A stretch of 64,000 nt of DNA from JAHEAO01 sp041633555 (GTDB lineage: Bacteria > Pseudomonadota > Alphaproteobacteria > Rhodobacterales > Rhodobacteraceae), in NCBI GenBank assembly GCA_041633555.1, contig JBFKFZ010000001.1, positions 1 through 64,000 on the forward strand, read 5' to 3'. Position numbers and translations under genes: made by a program. Under the pieces are notes generated by a model. It worked only from the letters and a program-made list of their open reading frames with translations. It ran no database searches and was not told where the DNA came from. Positions within the stretch are counted from its first letter, which is position 1, and each line of letters begins with the position of its first letter. Shown here piece after piece: positions 27,185 through 36,641 of the stretch.

Positions 27185-28572
27185 CCCGCATCCTCCCGTA
27201 CCAGCACGATTTCGATCCGGCGGTTGAGCGCCCGGCCTTCGGCCGTGGTGTTGGGCGCGATCGGGTTCTTGTCGGCCCGACCCTCGGCCGACATCCGGCT
27301 GGGATCGTCGATCTCGCTCGCGAGCGATTTCATGACGGAAGTTGCCCGCGCCAGTGACAGGTGCATGTTGGAGGGAAAGCGCGACGAACGGATCGGCACA
27401 TTATCGGAATGTCCGACGATGATCACCGGACCTTTTTCCCCGTTCAGCGCCGAGGCGACGCGCGACAGCGGAGTCGAAAAGGCAGTCTGCAACTGATCTG
27501 ATCCCGAGGCGAACATGCCGGTGCCGACAATCCGCATGGTGATCGTATTGGCGTCCTGAAAGACCGAGACGATGCCCTCCTCAATCTCGTCCTTGAGGAA
27601 CCCCTTGACCTGTTCCAGCTGCGTATCGGTCCGGACCGGTGGCTGCGGCGGTGGCGGCGCGCGGCGCAACAGCTCGGCGACCTTGCCGGTATCGAGAACC
27701 GAGAGCTGGCCCAGAACCCTCTCGGTCGCGCCCGACAGCAGATAGGACAGGGTCAGGAAACTGGCGGTTAGAAAGATCGCCACCGTCGCGGTCGTGATCC
27801 AGACCGGCTTCCACGCCGAGAGAGGCTGCAATGGCTTGTCGACGCCTTCCCAATGCGGTGACAGATCGCGTTCGACCACACTTCGTTGGGCGGCAATGAT
27901 CCGGGCGAGGCCGGCACGGATCTGCATATGCTTGTCGCCGCCGCCCTGCTCTACCCTCAAGCGGCCCTGAAATCCTAGTGACAGGCACATGTAGAGAAAT
28001 TCCAACAGGTCGATATTCCTGCCCGGTTCGGTTTCGAGCCGCGCCAGAAGATCGTAGAAGCGGTCGCCGCCAACGGTCTCGCGGTGGAAGGTGCCGACCA
28101 TGGATTGCTGGGTCCAGACCGACTGTCCGCCCCACGGCGTGTTCAGAACGACGTCATCAAGCGTGGCGCAGATCGCGTAGCGGGCGACCTTGACATCCTG
28201 CGCGTCGATCCCGGCCTGCAGCGCGCGGTTCTCGAACCCGCGGACCTCTGCAACGACCGAGCGGCGCAACTTCTCGGGATCCATGTGCTGGGCACGGTTG
28301 CGGATGCGGCTGACGAGGGAAAACAGCGTAGCAGCGCAGGCATTGAGCCGGTTCATCCCCGTCATCGCCTGCTCGACATCGGGCGCAGCGGCGGTGTCCC
28401 GCGTGCGACCGCCGGACGGAACTCCTACTGCGTCATCCCTGGGGGCGATATCGGGCTCTGGCTCGGGCTTCGGCGTGGCGACTGGCGCGGGCGTGCGACG
28501 ACCGCCGGGATTCGGCCTGATCACAGTCCGTTCGGAATCGTCCGGTTCCGCGAATGGATCCTCGTCAGCCAT
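27181..28572 (-). CDS. tssL: T6SS protein TssL (DotU) with C-terminal OmpA domain
   Basis: This 463 aa extended TssL has a proline-rich N-terminus, a DotU domain (about residues 70-245, including AICATLDDVVLNTPWG), one membrane segment near 265 and a C-terminal OmpA-like peptidoglycan-binding domain (IIVGHSDNVPIRS, NRRIEIVL). It anchors the membrane complex to the cell wall without a separate adaptor, which fits the absence of tssJ from this cluster. The gene lies 36 bases after tssK and overlaps tssM. Confidence 0.93.
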   Translation of the reverse strand: MADEDPFAEPDDSERTVIRPNPGGRRTPAPVATPKPEPEPDIAPRDDAVGVPSGGRTRDTAAAPDVEQAMTGMNRLNACAATLFSLVSRIRNRAQHMDPEKLRRSVVAEVRGFENRALQAGIDAQDVKVARYAICATLDDVVLNTPWGGQSVWTQQSMVGTFHRETVGGDRFYDLLARLETEPGRNIDLLEFLYMCLSLGFQGRLRVEQGGGDKHMQIRAGLARIIAAQRSVVERDLSPHWEGVDKPLQPLSAWKPVWITTATVAIFLTASFLTLSYLLSGATERVLGQLSVLDTGKVAELLRRAPPPPQPPVRTDTQLEQVKGFLKDEIEEGIVSVFQDANTITMRIVGTGMFASGSDQLQTAFSTPLSRVASALNGEKGPVIIVGHSDNVPIRSSRFPSNMHLSLARATSVMKSLASEIDDPSRMSAEGRADKNPIAPNTTAEGRALNRRIEIVLVREDAG

Positions 28573-28608
28573 CGTCCAAAGTCCTTGCCAGTCCGTTCTC
28601 CGTGATCC

Positions 28609-29949
28609 TCAACCCTGCCGGATCGCCCACAACTCCATCTTCAGTCCCGGATAGTCGCCCGAAACATGCACCGCGATGCCGCCCGAAGTCGTCAGTTTGC
28701 CCCAGTACTTGCTGTCTCCATCCAGCTCAAAATAGACGACGCCCGCATGATAGGGGATCTGCCTCGGCGCCACCGGCAATGGCCGCAGAGTTATCCCCGG
28801 CAGGGCCGAATTGACCAGTTGCCGGATTTCCTCAACCGGGCCGATCTTGGCCTGACCGGCGAAGTGCCGGCGCACGTTCTCTGCAGGGACATCGGCCGAG
28901 ACCGCCAGCACGAAGCCCGCGGTCGAGATCAGCTTGCGATCCGCGATCACGCCGACGCTGATGCCGTATTTGCGTGGATCGAGCGGGATCGAGATCGCGG
29001 TCTGTTCCAGTACCGACGACAGATATTGCCGCAAGAGCTTGATCACCGGGTTGAAGGTCGCGGTCAGATCGTCGTGCTTGTAGGGTGGGAAATCGGGCGG
29101 ATGTTTCTCATTCGTCATGAAACTGGCAAGCTCGCCCGCCAGCGCCAGGCACTCGGTGAAAAGCTGCACCGGGTGCAAGTTCTCGATCTGGTTGTAGTGA
29201 TGGATCTTCGGCATCATGCGATTGACGCACATTAGAAGCAGGAAATCCGAGATCTCGGCCACGCCCTTGGTCGATCCGCCTTCCGACAGCCGCCCGGCAA
29301 GGGCTGTCATGCGGTGGCCGAGCAAACCGTCAAGCTCACGCAGAAAACCCTTGAGCGGCGGCGCGGCACTGACATCGAGGCAGGAGGGCATGAAGGATTT
29401 GTCGAGGATGATCTCCTGATCCGGGCGCATCTCGATGATCCGGGCGATCGGAATGACAAGCCGGTCCGACAGGTCATCGACCGCCAGCGCGAACTGCAGG
29501 CGCAACTTGCCGACGCCGACAGTGACCGCCTTCTTGCCGGTGCTCGTGACATCGGTGATCTCAAGCTCCGCCGGCCGGAGCCGGGCGGCGGAAAGCTCCG
29601 CGCCCGTCATGTCGACCTCGAGTGCACCCTGCCGGCGCTGCGGCACCGACAGGTAGACAACGCAGTCCTTGATCCCCTCGGGAACATCGAGCGCCGGGGG
29701 ATGATCCTCTGCGGCCGGAACGCGGAATACCGTCCCGTCCTGCATCAGGCCCGAGCAGGATTTCAGGGCGAACTGCCCGACTTTCAGCACATCCTCGTCG
29801 ATCTCGAGTGAACTGACGCCCCAGCCATAGGGCGAAATCCGTCGCGCCAGTCCCGAAACGAGGCTTTCGGTGTAGCGGTCAGCCTGCTGAAAATGATGCG
29901 GCTGCAGAAACAACCCTTCCCGCCACAGCACCTTGCTGTCCCACGACAT
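28609..29949 (-). CDS. tssK: T6SS baseplate protein TssK
   Basis: This 446 aa protein begins MSWDSKVLWREGLFLQPHHF, the conserved TssK opening, and includes the family segment NQIENLHPVQLFTECLALAG in its second half. TssK is the trimeric receptor-binding-like subunit that connects the baseplate to the TssL/TssM membrane complex. Its length fits the family. It lies between fha and tssL with short gaps on the same strand. Confidence 0.95.
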   Translation of the reverse strand: MSWDSKVLWREGLFLQPHHFQQADRYTESLVSGLARRISPYGWGVSSLEIDEDVLKVGQFALKSCSGLMQDGTVFRVPAAEDHPPALDVPEGIKDCVVYLSVPQRRQGALEVDMTGAELSAARLRPAELEITDVTSTGKKAVTVGVGKLRLQFALAVDDLSDRLVIPIARIIEMRPDQEIILDKSFMPSCLDVSAAPPLKGFLRELDGLLGHRMTALAGRLSEGGSTKGVAEISDFLLLMCVNRMMPKIHHYNQIENLHPVQLFTECLALAGELASFMTNEKHPPDFPPYKHDDLTATFNPVIKLLRQYLSSVLEQTAISIPLDPRKYGISVGVIADRKLISTAGFVLAVSADVPAENVRRHFAGQAKIGPVEEIRQLVNSALPGITLRPLPVAPRQIPYHAGVVYFELDGDSKYWGKLTTSGGIAVHVSGDYPGLKMELWAIRQG

Positions 29950-29974
29950 CAGCGCTTTCCTTCCATCGTAGAAC

Positions 29975-31459
29975 TCATTTTAGCCTGTCCAGTTGTTCTT
30001 TGTAAGCACGCGCAAATTCCCGGGAAAACAGCTCTTGAAAGTCATTCTCGGCCTGATCGGAAATCTGCGCAAACATTTCTTTGTAAATATCCCAGTAGCG
30101 GGCCTTTTTCGACTTCAGCAGGTTGGCCAGACTGCTGTCGGAAGAAATTCTCTCTTCGAGAATTTCGGGATCGAGCCGGGCCAGCACGCCGCGCAGCGCT
30201 GCCTCCATCCCGGTCACCATTGCAACCTCATGCGCCTTGATGTCGGAAAGCGCCTGTTCGGCCGCATCGGTCGGATCGAGATAGCCCTTCGACCTCGGCC
30301 GGACCAGCGCCTCGACGGCCTGTTCCGGGCTGATCGAGAATTTCAGCGGGTTGTTGGCGCCCGAACTGATCTGGGTCTGTTCGATCCGGAATTCCGACTT
30401 GATCGAAGTGCGCGTCATCAGGATCTCTCGCAGGCCGTGGATCATGACGCGCAGGACATGGCCCATGCGCTCCATTGTCGGCACGAGCGCCTCGTTCTCG
30501 AGCCGAAGGTCCTCCATTCCCAACGACTTGAGAAAGGCGCGCACCGCTGCATCATCTGCTCCGGTGGGTTCCCTTTGCTGCGGGACGGTGGGCTTCGGCG
30601 TTGGCGGCGCTGGTTTGGCAGGAGGCACTTCCGGTGTTGGGCCCAGTCCGGGGTCACCCAGTTCCTCGTCCTCCGGGATGAAGGCCGCGCCACCGGCGCC
30701 GGTCTGGGGGGTCGCCAGTCCTGGTTTGGCAAAGGGATCGTCGGATCGGGCCTCATTGCCTCCGACTTCCAGATCCCAGTCATCGGGAATCAGATTTGCG
30801 CCCCCGCCCCTGCCACGGGTGGCAAAATGGTCCTGCGACGCCGGCGAATGCGCCGACTGCGACGCGCCCTGCCGGGTCTCGGGATCATCCTCGAGCGGTG
30901 GCAGCAGATCGTCAGACTCACCCAGCGGCGGCAGTAGGCCGTCATCGCCAAGTTCCTCGCGCTTGACGCCCTTGGGACCGGCGGGAAGGTCGGAACCGCC
31001 CAGAAGCTCGTCAAGGAAGTCACCCTTTTCGGAGCCGCTGTCCAGCAGGTCCAATGCATCGGGCGAAGTGCTGGCGTCGCCCGGCGAAACCCGGTCCTCA
31101 GCCAAAGGATCGGCGATATCGGCCATCGGATCGCGCGACTTGTCCGTCGTGATCTCGACCAGAAGCTCGTAGGGTCCGAGGCTCAGGATATCGCCGTCGT
31201 TCAGCGGCGTCGGCGTGCTGCCGAGTGCGACCTTGCCATAATTCAGAAATGTGCCGTTCGTCGAGATGTCGACCACGACGACGTTGCCATTGTGGTCCTC
31301 GACGACGCAGTGCCGCTTTGAGAGCATGCGGTCCGGGTCCGGCAGGACCAGATCGTTTTCGTCACCCCGCCCGATCGTCAGGCTCGGCCCCCGCATCGGC
31401 ACCGGCTCGCCTTTGCCGGGAATGGCGCCTGTGGATTGGAATCGCAATATGACGGCCAT
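29975..31459 (-). CDS. fha: T6SS FHA-domain protein (Fha/TagH)
   Basis: This 494 aa protein has an N-terminal FHA domain (about residues 25-95) with LTIGRGDENDLVL, SKRHCVVE and NGTFLNYG, which binds phosphothreonine. A long acidic, proline-rich linker (residues 110-310) follows. The C-terminal region, from about 320, is the conserved TagH/ImpI helical domain that ends near the baseplate (AFLKSLGMEDLR, FSREFARAYKEQ). PpkA phosphorylates this protein, PppA reverses it, and the phosphorylated form promotes T6SS assembly. It lies 9 bases after the PAAR gene. Confidence 0.9.
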   Translation of the reverse strand: MAVILRFQSTGAIPGKGEPVPMRGPSLTIGRGDENDLVLPDPDRMLSKRHCVVEDHNGNVVVVDISTNGTFLNYGKVALGSTPTPLNDGDILSLGPYELLVEITTDKSRDPMADIADPLAEDRVSPGDASTSPDALDLLDSGSEKGDFLDELLGGSDLPAGPKGVKREELGDDGLLPPLGESDDLLPPLEDDPETRQGASQSAHSPASQDHFATRGRGGGANLIPDDWDLEVGGNEARSDDPFAKPGLATPQTGAGGAAFIPEDEELGDPGLGPTPEVPPAKPAPPTPKPTVPQQREPTGADDAAVRAFLKSLGMEDLRLENEALVPTMERMGHVLRVMIHGLREILMTRTSIKSEFRIEQTQISSGANNPLKFSISPEQAVEALVRPRSKGYLDPTDAAEQALSDIKAHEVAMVTGMEAALRGVLARLDPEILEERISSDSSLANLLKSKKARYWDIYKEMFAQISDQAENDFQELFSREFARAYKEQLDRLK

Positions 31460-31468
31460 ACGTCTCCT

Positions 31469-31771
31469 CTATCCGCCCGTCAGCACCGTGAACTCGCCCT
31501 TTACGATCGGGCCACCCAGCATGCACATGTCCTTCATCCGCAGCGCCGGCATCTTGTTGATCAGGACGGTGAACGAGCCGACCGGGAACATGTGCGGCGC
31601 GGGCGGAACCGGCGGTGAGCCGGTCAGCGCCATATCCATCAGCGCGCGGGCCGCAGGCAGCTTGCCGACCAGCACGGTTATCGCGCAAGGCGGCAGAATC
31701 GGCGAAGGGAACGGCGGTATCGGCACCGTGCAGGTGTGAATGTCCGTCATGCGGGCTTGTGGAAATCCCAT
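31469..31771 (-). CDS. PAAR-type spike tip protein
   Basis: This 100 aa PAAR-repeat protein has the three glycine, proline and hydrophobic turns typical of the fold (GFPQARMTDIHTC, PILPPCAITVLVG, FTVLINKMPALRMKDMC). The histidine and cysteines (HTC, PPC, DMC) would coordinate zinc at the tip. PAAR proteins cap the VgrG trimer and help load effectors. The ATG at 31771 overlaps the stop of the preceding gene as TGATG; a later ATG (31750) would remove only the first seven residues. Length fits a tip without an effector extension. Confidence 0.88.
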   Translation of the reverse strand: MGFPQARMTDIHTCTVPIPPFPSPILPPCAITVLVGKLPAARALMDMALTGSPPVPPAPHMFPVGSFTVLINKMPALRMKDMCMLGGPIVKGEFTVLTGG

Positions 31772-32382
31772 CAGACCTTTCCCTTGTCGCCGGCTGCTAT
31801 CGCAGCCGCAAGCTGACCGTTCCCACCACGCGCGATATCGATGGCACGGTCAATAAGTAATTGCAAATGTGCATCAAAATCAGCGGCGGCAGACAAGGAT
31901 ATCATGTTCATGCCGAAAGCGCAGGAAGACACCGCGCCCACAGGAGCCGGATATTCCGCAAGATCGCCGGACCCCATATTGCCGGGGGCATACATCGCTG
32001 CGGTCGCGCAAAGCTCGGTATCGTCGTCGATATAGACATTGTCGAGCGACACCCGCGCGGCCTCGCGGTTCTTTTCGGTCGGATCGAACACCCAGGCCTC
32101 GCTGGCCTTGAGGCAGGGCGTGGCGTCCTTCTTGTCCGGACCGACCACGTCGCGGGCGGCGATGCAGGCCCACCAAACCGCCTCTCGCGCCGGCAGCGCG
32201 ATGGCCAGCAGCCTCAGGATATCGACCCAGGCCGCCTTCTCGGCCAGTTCCCCAAGCACCACTTCAACCGGTGCGCTGACAGGAGCTGAGACCGGCACCG
32301 ACAGTTTCGTATGTACCCGCGCCAGCATCCGGGCGGCGGGCTCCTTGGGGATCTTCTTGAGGTCTACAAAGCGTTCCGACAT
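31771..32382 (-). CDS. T6SS-linked protein of unknown function, 203 aa
   Basis: This soluble protein has no signal peptide or membrane segment. It contains a conserved-looking WVDILRLLAIALPAREAVWW segment near residue 56 and, later, an Ala-rich helical stretch. It lies between vgrG (8-base gap) and the PAAR gene (overlap), a position typical for adaptors that load effectors on the spike. It may belong to the DUF6931-type proteins often found beside PAAR genes, which I recall but could not confirm. I chose the ATG at 32382; the TTG at 32394 is also in frame. Confidence 0.65.
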   Translation of the reverse strand: MSERFVDLKKIPKEPAARMLARVHTKLSVPVSAPVSAPVEVVLGELAEKAAWVDILRLLAIALPAREAVWWACIAARDVVGPDKKDATPCLKASEAWVFDPTEKNREAARVSLDNVYIDDDTELCATAAMYAPGNMGSGDLAEYPAPVGAVSSCAFGMNMISLSAAADFDAHLQLLIDRAIDIARGGNGQLAAAIAAGDKGKV

Positions 32383-32390
32383 GTCCAGCC

Positions 32391-34532
32391 TCAATTGATC
32401 AGGGTCAGGCCGCCCTTGAGGGTCAGTATCGCGTCCCCCTTGACGGTGCTCATCGGCGCTTTGGCGGTCAGCATGGCGGAGCCTTCGACATTGATCATCG
32501 GCCCCTTGATCGTCACGCCCTGATTGTTGATCAGGATCGAGGACGGCCCGACCTTGAGTTCGATCGACTGCGCGGCAGTAACCTCGACCTTGCCCGCCGA
32601 CGTGTCCAGAGTGAAATTGCCGAGGCTGATGGTGACCGCCTCATTGCCCCGCGAGACGTTCCGCGTGACGTTGCCCTCCTTGACGGTCTGGGCGTAGTTG
32701 CCGGTGATCTCCACCGTCGACGTGCCTTCGACAGTCTCGGCATGGTCGGTCTTGACGAAGACCGTCTGGTTGCCCTCCTCGACGGTGAAGATGTGATCAC
32801 CGGTTTTGATCGTCTCGGTCTTGGTGTGATATATCGTCTGGGTCAGGTCGCCCGGATCCATCTTTTCCATGCCGATGGTGATCTCGGCATTGTTCTTGAT
32901 GGTTTCCTTGTAATCCTTCTCGGACTGCAGGCGCACAAACTCCTCGTCGATCTTATCCTCGAATATGAGCTCGTTGAACGTGTCGGCGCTTCCGCCTTTC
33001 GTACTTCGCGTGACGATCCCGGTCTGGGTCATGTTGTCGGGCAGCTTGTAGGGAGGCATCGTGTCGGCATTATAGACCATGCCGGTACAGACCGGCCGGT
33101 CGGGGTTGCCTTCCTCAAAGAGAATGACCACTTCCTGGCCGATGCGCGGGATCCAGATCATGCCCCAGTTCTTGCCGGTCCAGGGCATCACGCAACGCAC
33201 CCAGCAGGTCGTGTTTTCGTTGTTCTCGCCGTCCCTGTCCCAGTGGAACTGAACCTTTATGCGACCGTATTCGTCGGTGTAGATCTCTTCCCCCGAGGGT
33301 CCCGTCACGATCGCGGTGTGGATGCCCGGGATTTCTGGCCAATGGGTGGTGAAGGGCGCCCGGAAAGGTTCGTTCTTCGGAATGACCTCGAAGAGGCAGC
33401 GATAGGCGTCCTTGTTCGACTCGTCGGCTTCCAGCCGCTCGTCGAGCATCTGGTTCGTCGTCTCTTCATCTTCATAGTCGGATTCGACCTGCAGCTGGTG
33501 CGTTGCTGCGATGATCAGAAACTCGGTCTCATCCCGGATTCTCGGATGATCCTTCAGCTTGAAGGTCTGGCCGTTGGCCATGTTGCGCACGTTGCCCGCT
33601 CCACGCCAGCGCTGGTGCTGGACCGCCTGGGCCTCCATCCGGACCCGCGTCTTGCGTTCCGCCGCCTCGTCGATCTTGGACATGTCGTGATCCTGCGGAC
33701 TGTCCATGCCGTTTTGCCGAAGATGGCCGGGATAGTCGTAGATCTCATGACTCCTATGCGAATGAGTGCCCCTCTCGATCGACTTGGACTGTTTCAGATC
33801 CGCGTTCGGCCGGGAGAAATCGAAGTCGTCGATCGTGACCTTGCCGGGCGTCTGCCCCTCGACGGCATTCCAGTCGAAGATGTGATCGTCGGCACGCCGA
33901 TAACCCCCGGTTTCGCGGAACTTGAAGGGAAAAACCGGGCCGCCCGGGGTCTGTTTGTGCGCGCCGATGCCATCGGCCAGCACCAACTTCTCTTTCTTGT
34001 CGACCTCGATGAAAAAGAAATAGATGCCCTCCTCCTGCATCAGGCGGCATAGAAAGTCGTAATCGCTTTCGCGATACTGCACGCAGTAGGTACGTGCGGG
34101 GTAGGTCTCGGTCAGCTTGTCCTCGAGGTCCGATCCGAAACCGTAAACTCCGAGTATCTCCTTGATGATCTCGGGCGTCGACTTCTCTTGAAATATCCGG
34201 CTGTTCTGACCGCGAGTCAGAAACCAGAAGAATGGCCGGACCTGCGCGATGAAATGCCCCATCCCCTGGGATAGGCCGATATATTCCGCCGAGACACAAC
34301 GCCCGGTAAAGGTGCGCTCTTCATCATCAGGCGTGTCGAGACAGAGCGTTATCCGCGCCCCCACGACCTTCTTCAGCTCCAGCGTCTTGTCCTTGCAGAC
34401 GAACTCGATCTTCGTCTCGGTCAGCTTGCTGAGCCCCTCCACGACCTCGGCACTTTTGACAAAGAGGTTCTCTGCCGAGTAATCACCTTCCATCCGGAGA
34501 TTTCGGTTCTCAAGCTCCAAGTCCGCAACCAC
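32391..34532 (-). CDS. vgrG: T6SS spike protein VgrG (TssI)
   Basis: This 713 aa VgrG has the gp27-like N-terminal part (YDFLCRLMQEEGIYFFF, about residue 165), the gp5-like OB-fold with the typical DEYGRIKVQFHWDRDG and CWVRCVMPWTGKNWGMIWIPR, and a C-terminal beta-helix of short repeats ending TLKGGLTLIN. It forms the trimeric needle spike. There is no extra effector domain at the C-terminus. A GTG at 34532 with GGAAAGG upstream is the best start; the frame stays open further upstream without a better one. The 98 aa gene and the fused TssB-TssC gene precede it. Confidence 0.93.
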   Translation of the reverse strand: MVADLELENRNLRMEGDYSAENLFVKSAEVVEGLSKLTETKIEFVCKDKTLELKKVVGARITLCLDTPDDEERTFTGRCVSAEYIGLSQGMGHFIAQVRPFFWFLTRGQNSRIFQEKSTPEIIKEILGVYGFGSDLEDKLTETYPARTYCVQYRESDYDFLCRLMQEEGIYFFFIEVDKKEKLVLADGIGAHKQTPGGPVFPFKFRETGGYRRADDHIFDWNAVEGQTPGKVTIDDFDFSRPNADLKQSKSIERGTHSHRSHEIYDYPGHLRQNGMDSPQDHDMSKIDEAAERKTRVRMEAQAVQHQRWRGAGNVRNMANGQTFKLKDHPRIRDETEFLIIAATHQLQVESDYEDEETTNQMLDERLEADESNKDAYRCLFEVIPKNEPFRAPFTTHWPEIPGIHTAIVTGPSGEEIYTDEYGRIKVQFHWDRDGENNENTTCWVRCVMPWTGKNWGMIWIPRIGQEVVILFEEGNPDRPVCTGMVYNADTMPPYKLPDNMTQTGIVTRSTKGGSADTFNELIFEDKIDEEFVRLQSEKDYKETIKNNAEITIGMEKMDPGDLTQTIYHTKTETIKTGDHIFTVEEGNQTVFVKTDHAETVEGTSTVEITGNYAQTVKEGNVTRNVSRGNEAVTISLGNFTLDTSAGKVEVTAAQSIELKVGPSSILINNQGVTIKGPMINVEGSAMLTAKAPMSTVKGDAILTLKGGLTLIN

Positions 34533-34563
34533 GATGACCACCCTTTCCGACGCTTCGCTCCAA

Positions 34564-34860
34564 TCAGTTGAGCGGTGCGTCAAATTCCAACAAATGATCG
34601 TCCCGGCGCAGCCGCTCGACGATCTCGGGATTGATGCCCCATAACGCAGCGAGATTGACATCCTCGCCAAGGAACTGCTTCTGCTCGACTACCGTTGCGA
34701 AGTGCACGCAACGCACCGGCCGCGGAAAATTCCCGTCGCTCAGTAAGAGTTCATTGAGAAAGGCCTCTCCTTCGTACAGGTAGTAATGCGTCCGTTCCAC
34801 AGAGATAAGCGTAATACGGTGGCCACCGCCGCCGCCGGGAAGGCCTTCAAAAGCATTCAT
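34564..34860 (-). CDS. Small hypothetical protein, 98 aa
   Basis: This is a small soluble protein with a glycine run (PGGGGGHRITLI) followed by alternating strands (THYYLYEGEAFLNELLL) and a helical end. It starts on the ATG that overlaps the TGA of the fused TssB-TssC gene (TGATG), so it is made together with that protein, and vgrG follows within about 30 bases. That places it with the sheath or spike, but I see no family motif. It may be a chaperone or adaptor. Confidence 0.6.
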   Translation of the reverse strand: MNAFEGLPGGGGGHRITLISVERTHYYLYEGEAFLNELLLSDGNFPRPVRCVHFATVVEQKQFLGEDVNLAALWGINPEIVERLRRDDHLLEFDAPLN

Positions 34861-36641
34861 CACAGATCCTCTAGCAAAGCCGCCAACTCGGCATCCATGA
34901 TATCATCATCATCGTCGTCGCCATTGGCGTCGTCCTCGTCGTCATCCTCGCCGAAGCTCGCCAGAAGTTCATCAAGCGAGCTGTCGGTCTCGTCATCCGC
35001 CTGGGATTCATCTTCTTCTGGCTCCGGTTCCGGCTCGGGCTCTCGCGGGGCGGGAATTTCTTCTTCAATCGTGATCACCGGCTGCAGCGGCTTGTGACGC
35101 TTGGGCTCGGGCGTCGCCCGCACCGCCTCGAGCGCGTCGGGAAGGACCGGCCTGCCCCAGGGCCCGGCAATCGGCACGCCGCTCAGCGCGTAGAAAGATC
35201 CGAGGCGGATCTCGTCGCGACCCTTGATCGACAGGACAGGCATTACGCCGCGCCGGGCGACAACCTCGATCTTGGAGGTGGTCAGGTTACGCTCGGTGCA
35301 AGGCAGCGCCACCTGATCGCCGTACCGGTCATTTATGTAGTGAAACGGAATGTCCCCCAGCGACATCACGCTGCCAGGCGACATCTCCGCGCCATCGTTG
35401 GTGTAAGTCCGCGCCAGAAGGATCGCGATCAGGACCACCGGGTTTGCCCAGAGCATGCCTGACAAGCCTTCCTGGTTGCTGAACTCCTCGAACTTGAAGG
35501 CGTAGATCGGGTCGGACTTCGCGCCATAGGGCCGGCGCAACATGAAGCGCGGCGTCGCAACCCCGAGATAGGCCGCCTCTGGCAGGGCCTGCAGCCGCTC
35601 CCATGCCCGCGAAACCAGCGGATGGCGCTTGCCCTCGGCAAGGTCCAGAAACCCCGGCGAGATCGCGGTGAAGAACGGCGAATCGACGTGAGCGGCCACC
35701 TTGGCGACCCGGCCGAGCAGTTCGGCATGCGGTGGCGTCTCCTCGAAGGTATAAAGCCCGAAGAGGGCAGAGAACCCGCCGGTGCCGGAGCCCGATCCTT
35801 CGCCGGTCGCGACCGCGTCGCGCAAGAGCGCGAAGAGCCCGCTCTCCGACAGATCGTCGCTCGCCGCCAGATCAATTGCGATTTCTTCGGCAGAGACATC
35901 GAACAGCACGACCTCCAGCGTCTCGTCGGTCTCGATGCTGCGGGCCAGCAGGTCGAGCGAGCGCCATTGCGACTCGACGGCCTGAAATTCCGGATGGTGC
36001 AGGATCAGCCGCATCGCCGAACCGAGCGCCTCATCGACCGCCGCCTTCATCGCCTCGGCGCCGGGATCGGGGGCAGCCACGATATGCGGCCCCACGACGC
36101 GCGCGATCAGATCGTCCGCGGGGCTCGCCTGCCGCAGCCGGGCCTTCGTGTCGCCGATCAGCGCCTGAAAGTCGCTTAGCCTGCGATCGGCCGGCACTGC
36201 GGTGGCACCGGAGCGTTTCGGCAGCTTCAAGGTTCGGCCGAATGTCTCGCCCCAGCGCCGCAGTTCCTCTGACGCCTTTTCGACCATCGAGCCCGTGCCA
36301 AGCCGCTGCCGGAGCGCTGATAGCGCCTGGAACATCTCGACATTGTCGTAAATCTCATCCGGGTGCAGATCGTCGAGACCGCCAAGCTTCACCTCGATCC
36401 CGGACCCGTCCTTGCCGGTCGGCAGGATCAGCGTGGTCGCGAAATCCTCGATGACAGCCTCGATCGTATCGACGTCCAACTGGACCGGCCGGCGATTGGC
36501 CAGCGCCTCACCAGTCTCGATCACGCCATTTGCCGACCGGCCGGTGAAATCGCCGAAGACCCCGATGCGAAACCGCGTGCGAACCGGCGGATCGGGCCGC
36601 GCGAATGGTATCCTGCCGAAAGCGGGGATCCGGTCGCTCAT
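34860..36641 (-). CDS. Fused TssB-TssC sheath paralogue with acidic tail
   Basis: This 593 aa protein resembles both sheath proteins in this window joined end to end. Residues about 22-135 match TssB at 46615: RIGVFGDFTGRS against VMGVMSDLAGKS, and RPVQLDVDTIE against RKFMEIDVDNFD. Residues about 190-490 match TssC at 45118: LHHPEFQAVESQWRSLDLL against LHHADFQQMESAWRGLHYL, and PRFMLRRPYGAKSDPI against PRFLGRLPYGSKTDPV. The last 70 residues are highly acidic. A separate, ordinary TssB and TssC pair is present, so this is a second sheath-like protein. It overlaps the channel gene at its start and the 98 aa gene at its end. Its role is open; it may cap or tune the sheath. Confidence 0.85.
   Translation of the reverse strand: MSDRIPAFGRIPFARPDPPVRTRFRIGVFGDFTGRSANGVIETGEALANRRPVQLDVDTIEAVIEDFATTLILPTGKDGSGIEVKLGGLDDLHPDEIYDNVEMFQALSALRQRLGTGSMVEKASEELRRWGETFGRTLKLPKRSGATAVPADRRLSDFQALIGDTKARLRQASPADDLIARVVGPHIVAAPDPGAEAMKAAVDEALGSAMRLILHHPEFQAVESQWRSLDLLARSIETDETLEVVLFDVSAEEIAIDLAASDDLSESGLFALLRDAVATGEGSGSGTGGFSALFGLYTFEETPPHAELLGRVAKVAAHVDSPFFTAISPGFLDLAEGKRHPLVSRAWERLQALPEAAYLGVATPRFMLRRPYGAKSDPIYAFKFEEFSNQEGLSGMLWANPVVLIAILLARTYTNDGAEMSPGSVMSLGDIPFHYINDRYGDQVALPCTERNLTTSKIEVVARRGVMPVLSIKGRDEIRLGSFYALSGVPIAGPWGRPVLPDALEAVRATPEPKRHKPLQPVITIEEEIPAPREPEPEPEPEEDESQADDETDSSLDELLASFGEDDDEDDANGDDDDDDIMDAELAALLEDL

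Noticed and set aside
25298..27496. A long open frame (732 codons) on the strand opposite tssM
   Set aside because: It is the antisense shadow of tssM in high-GC DNA; its composition is not protein-like and tssM is certain.
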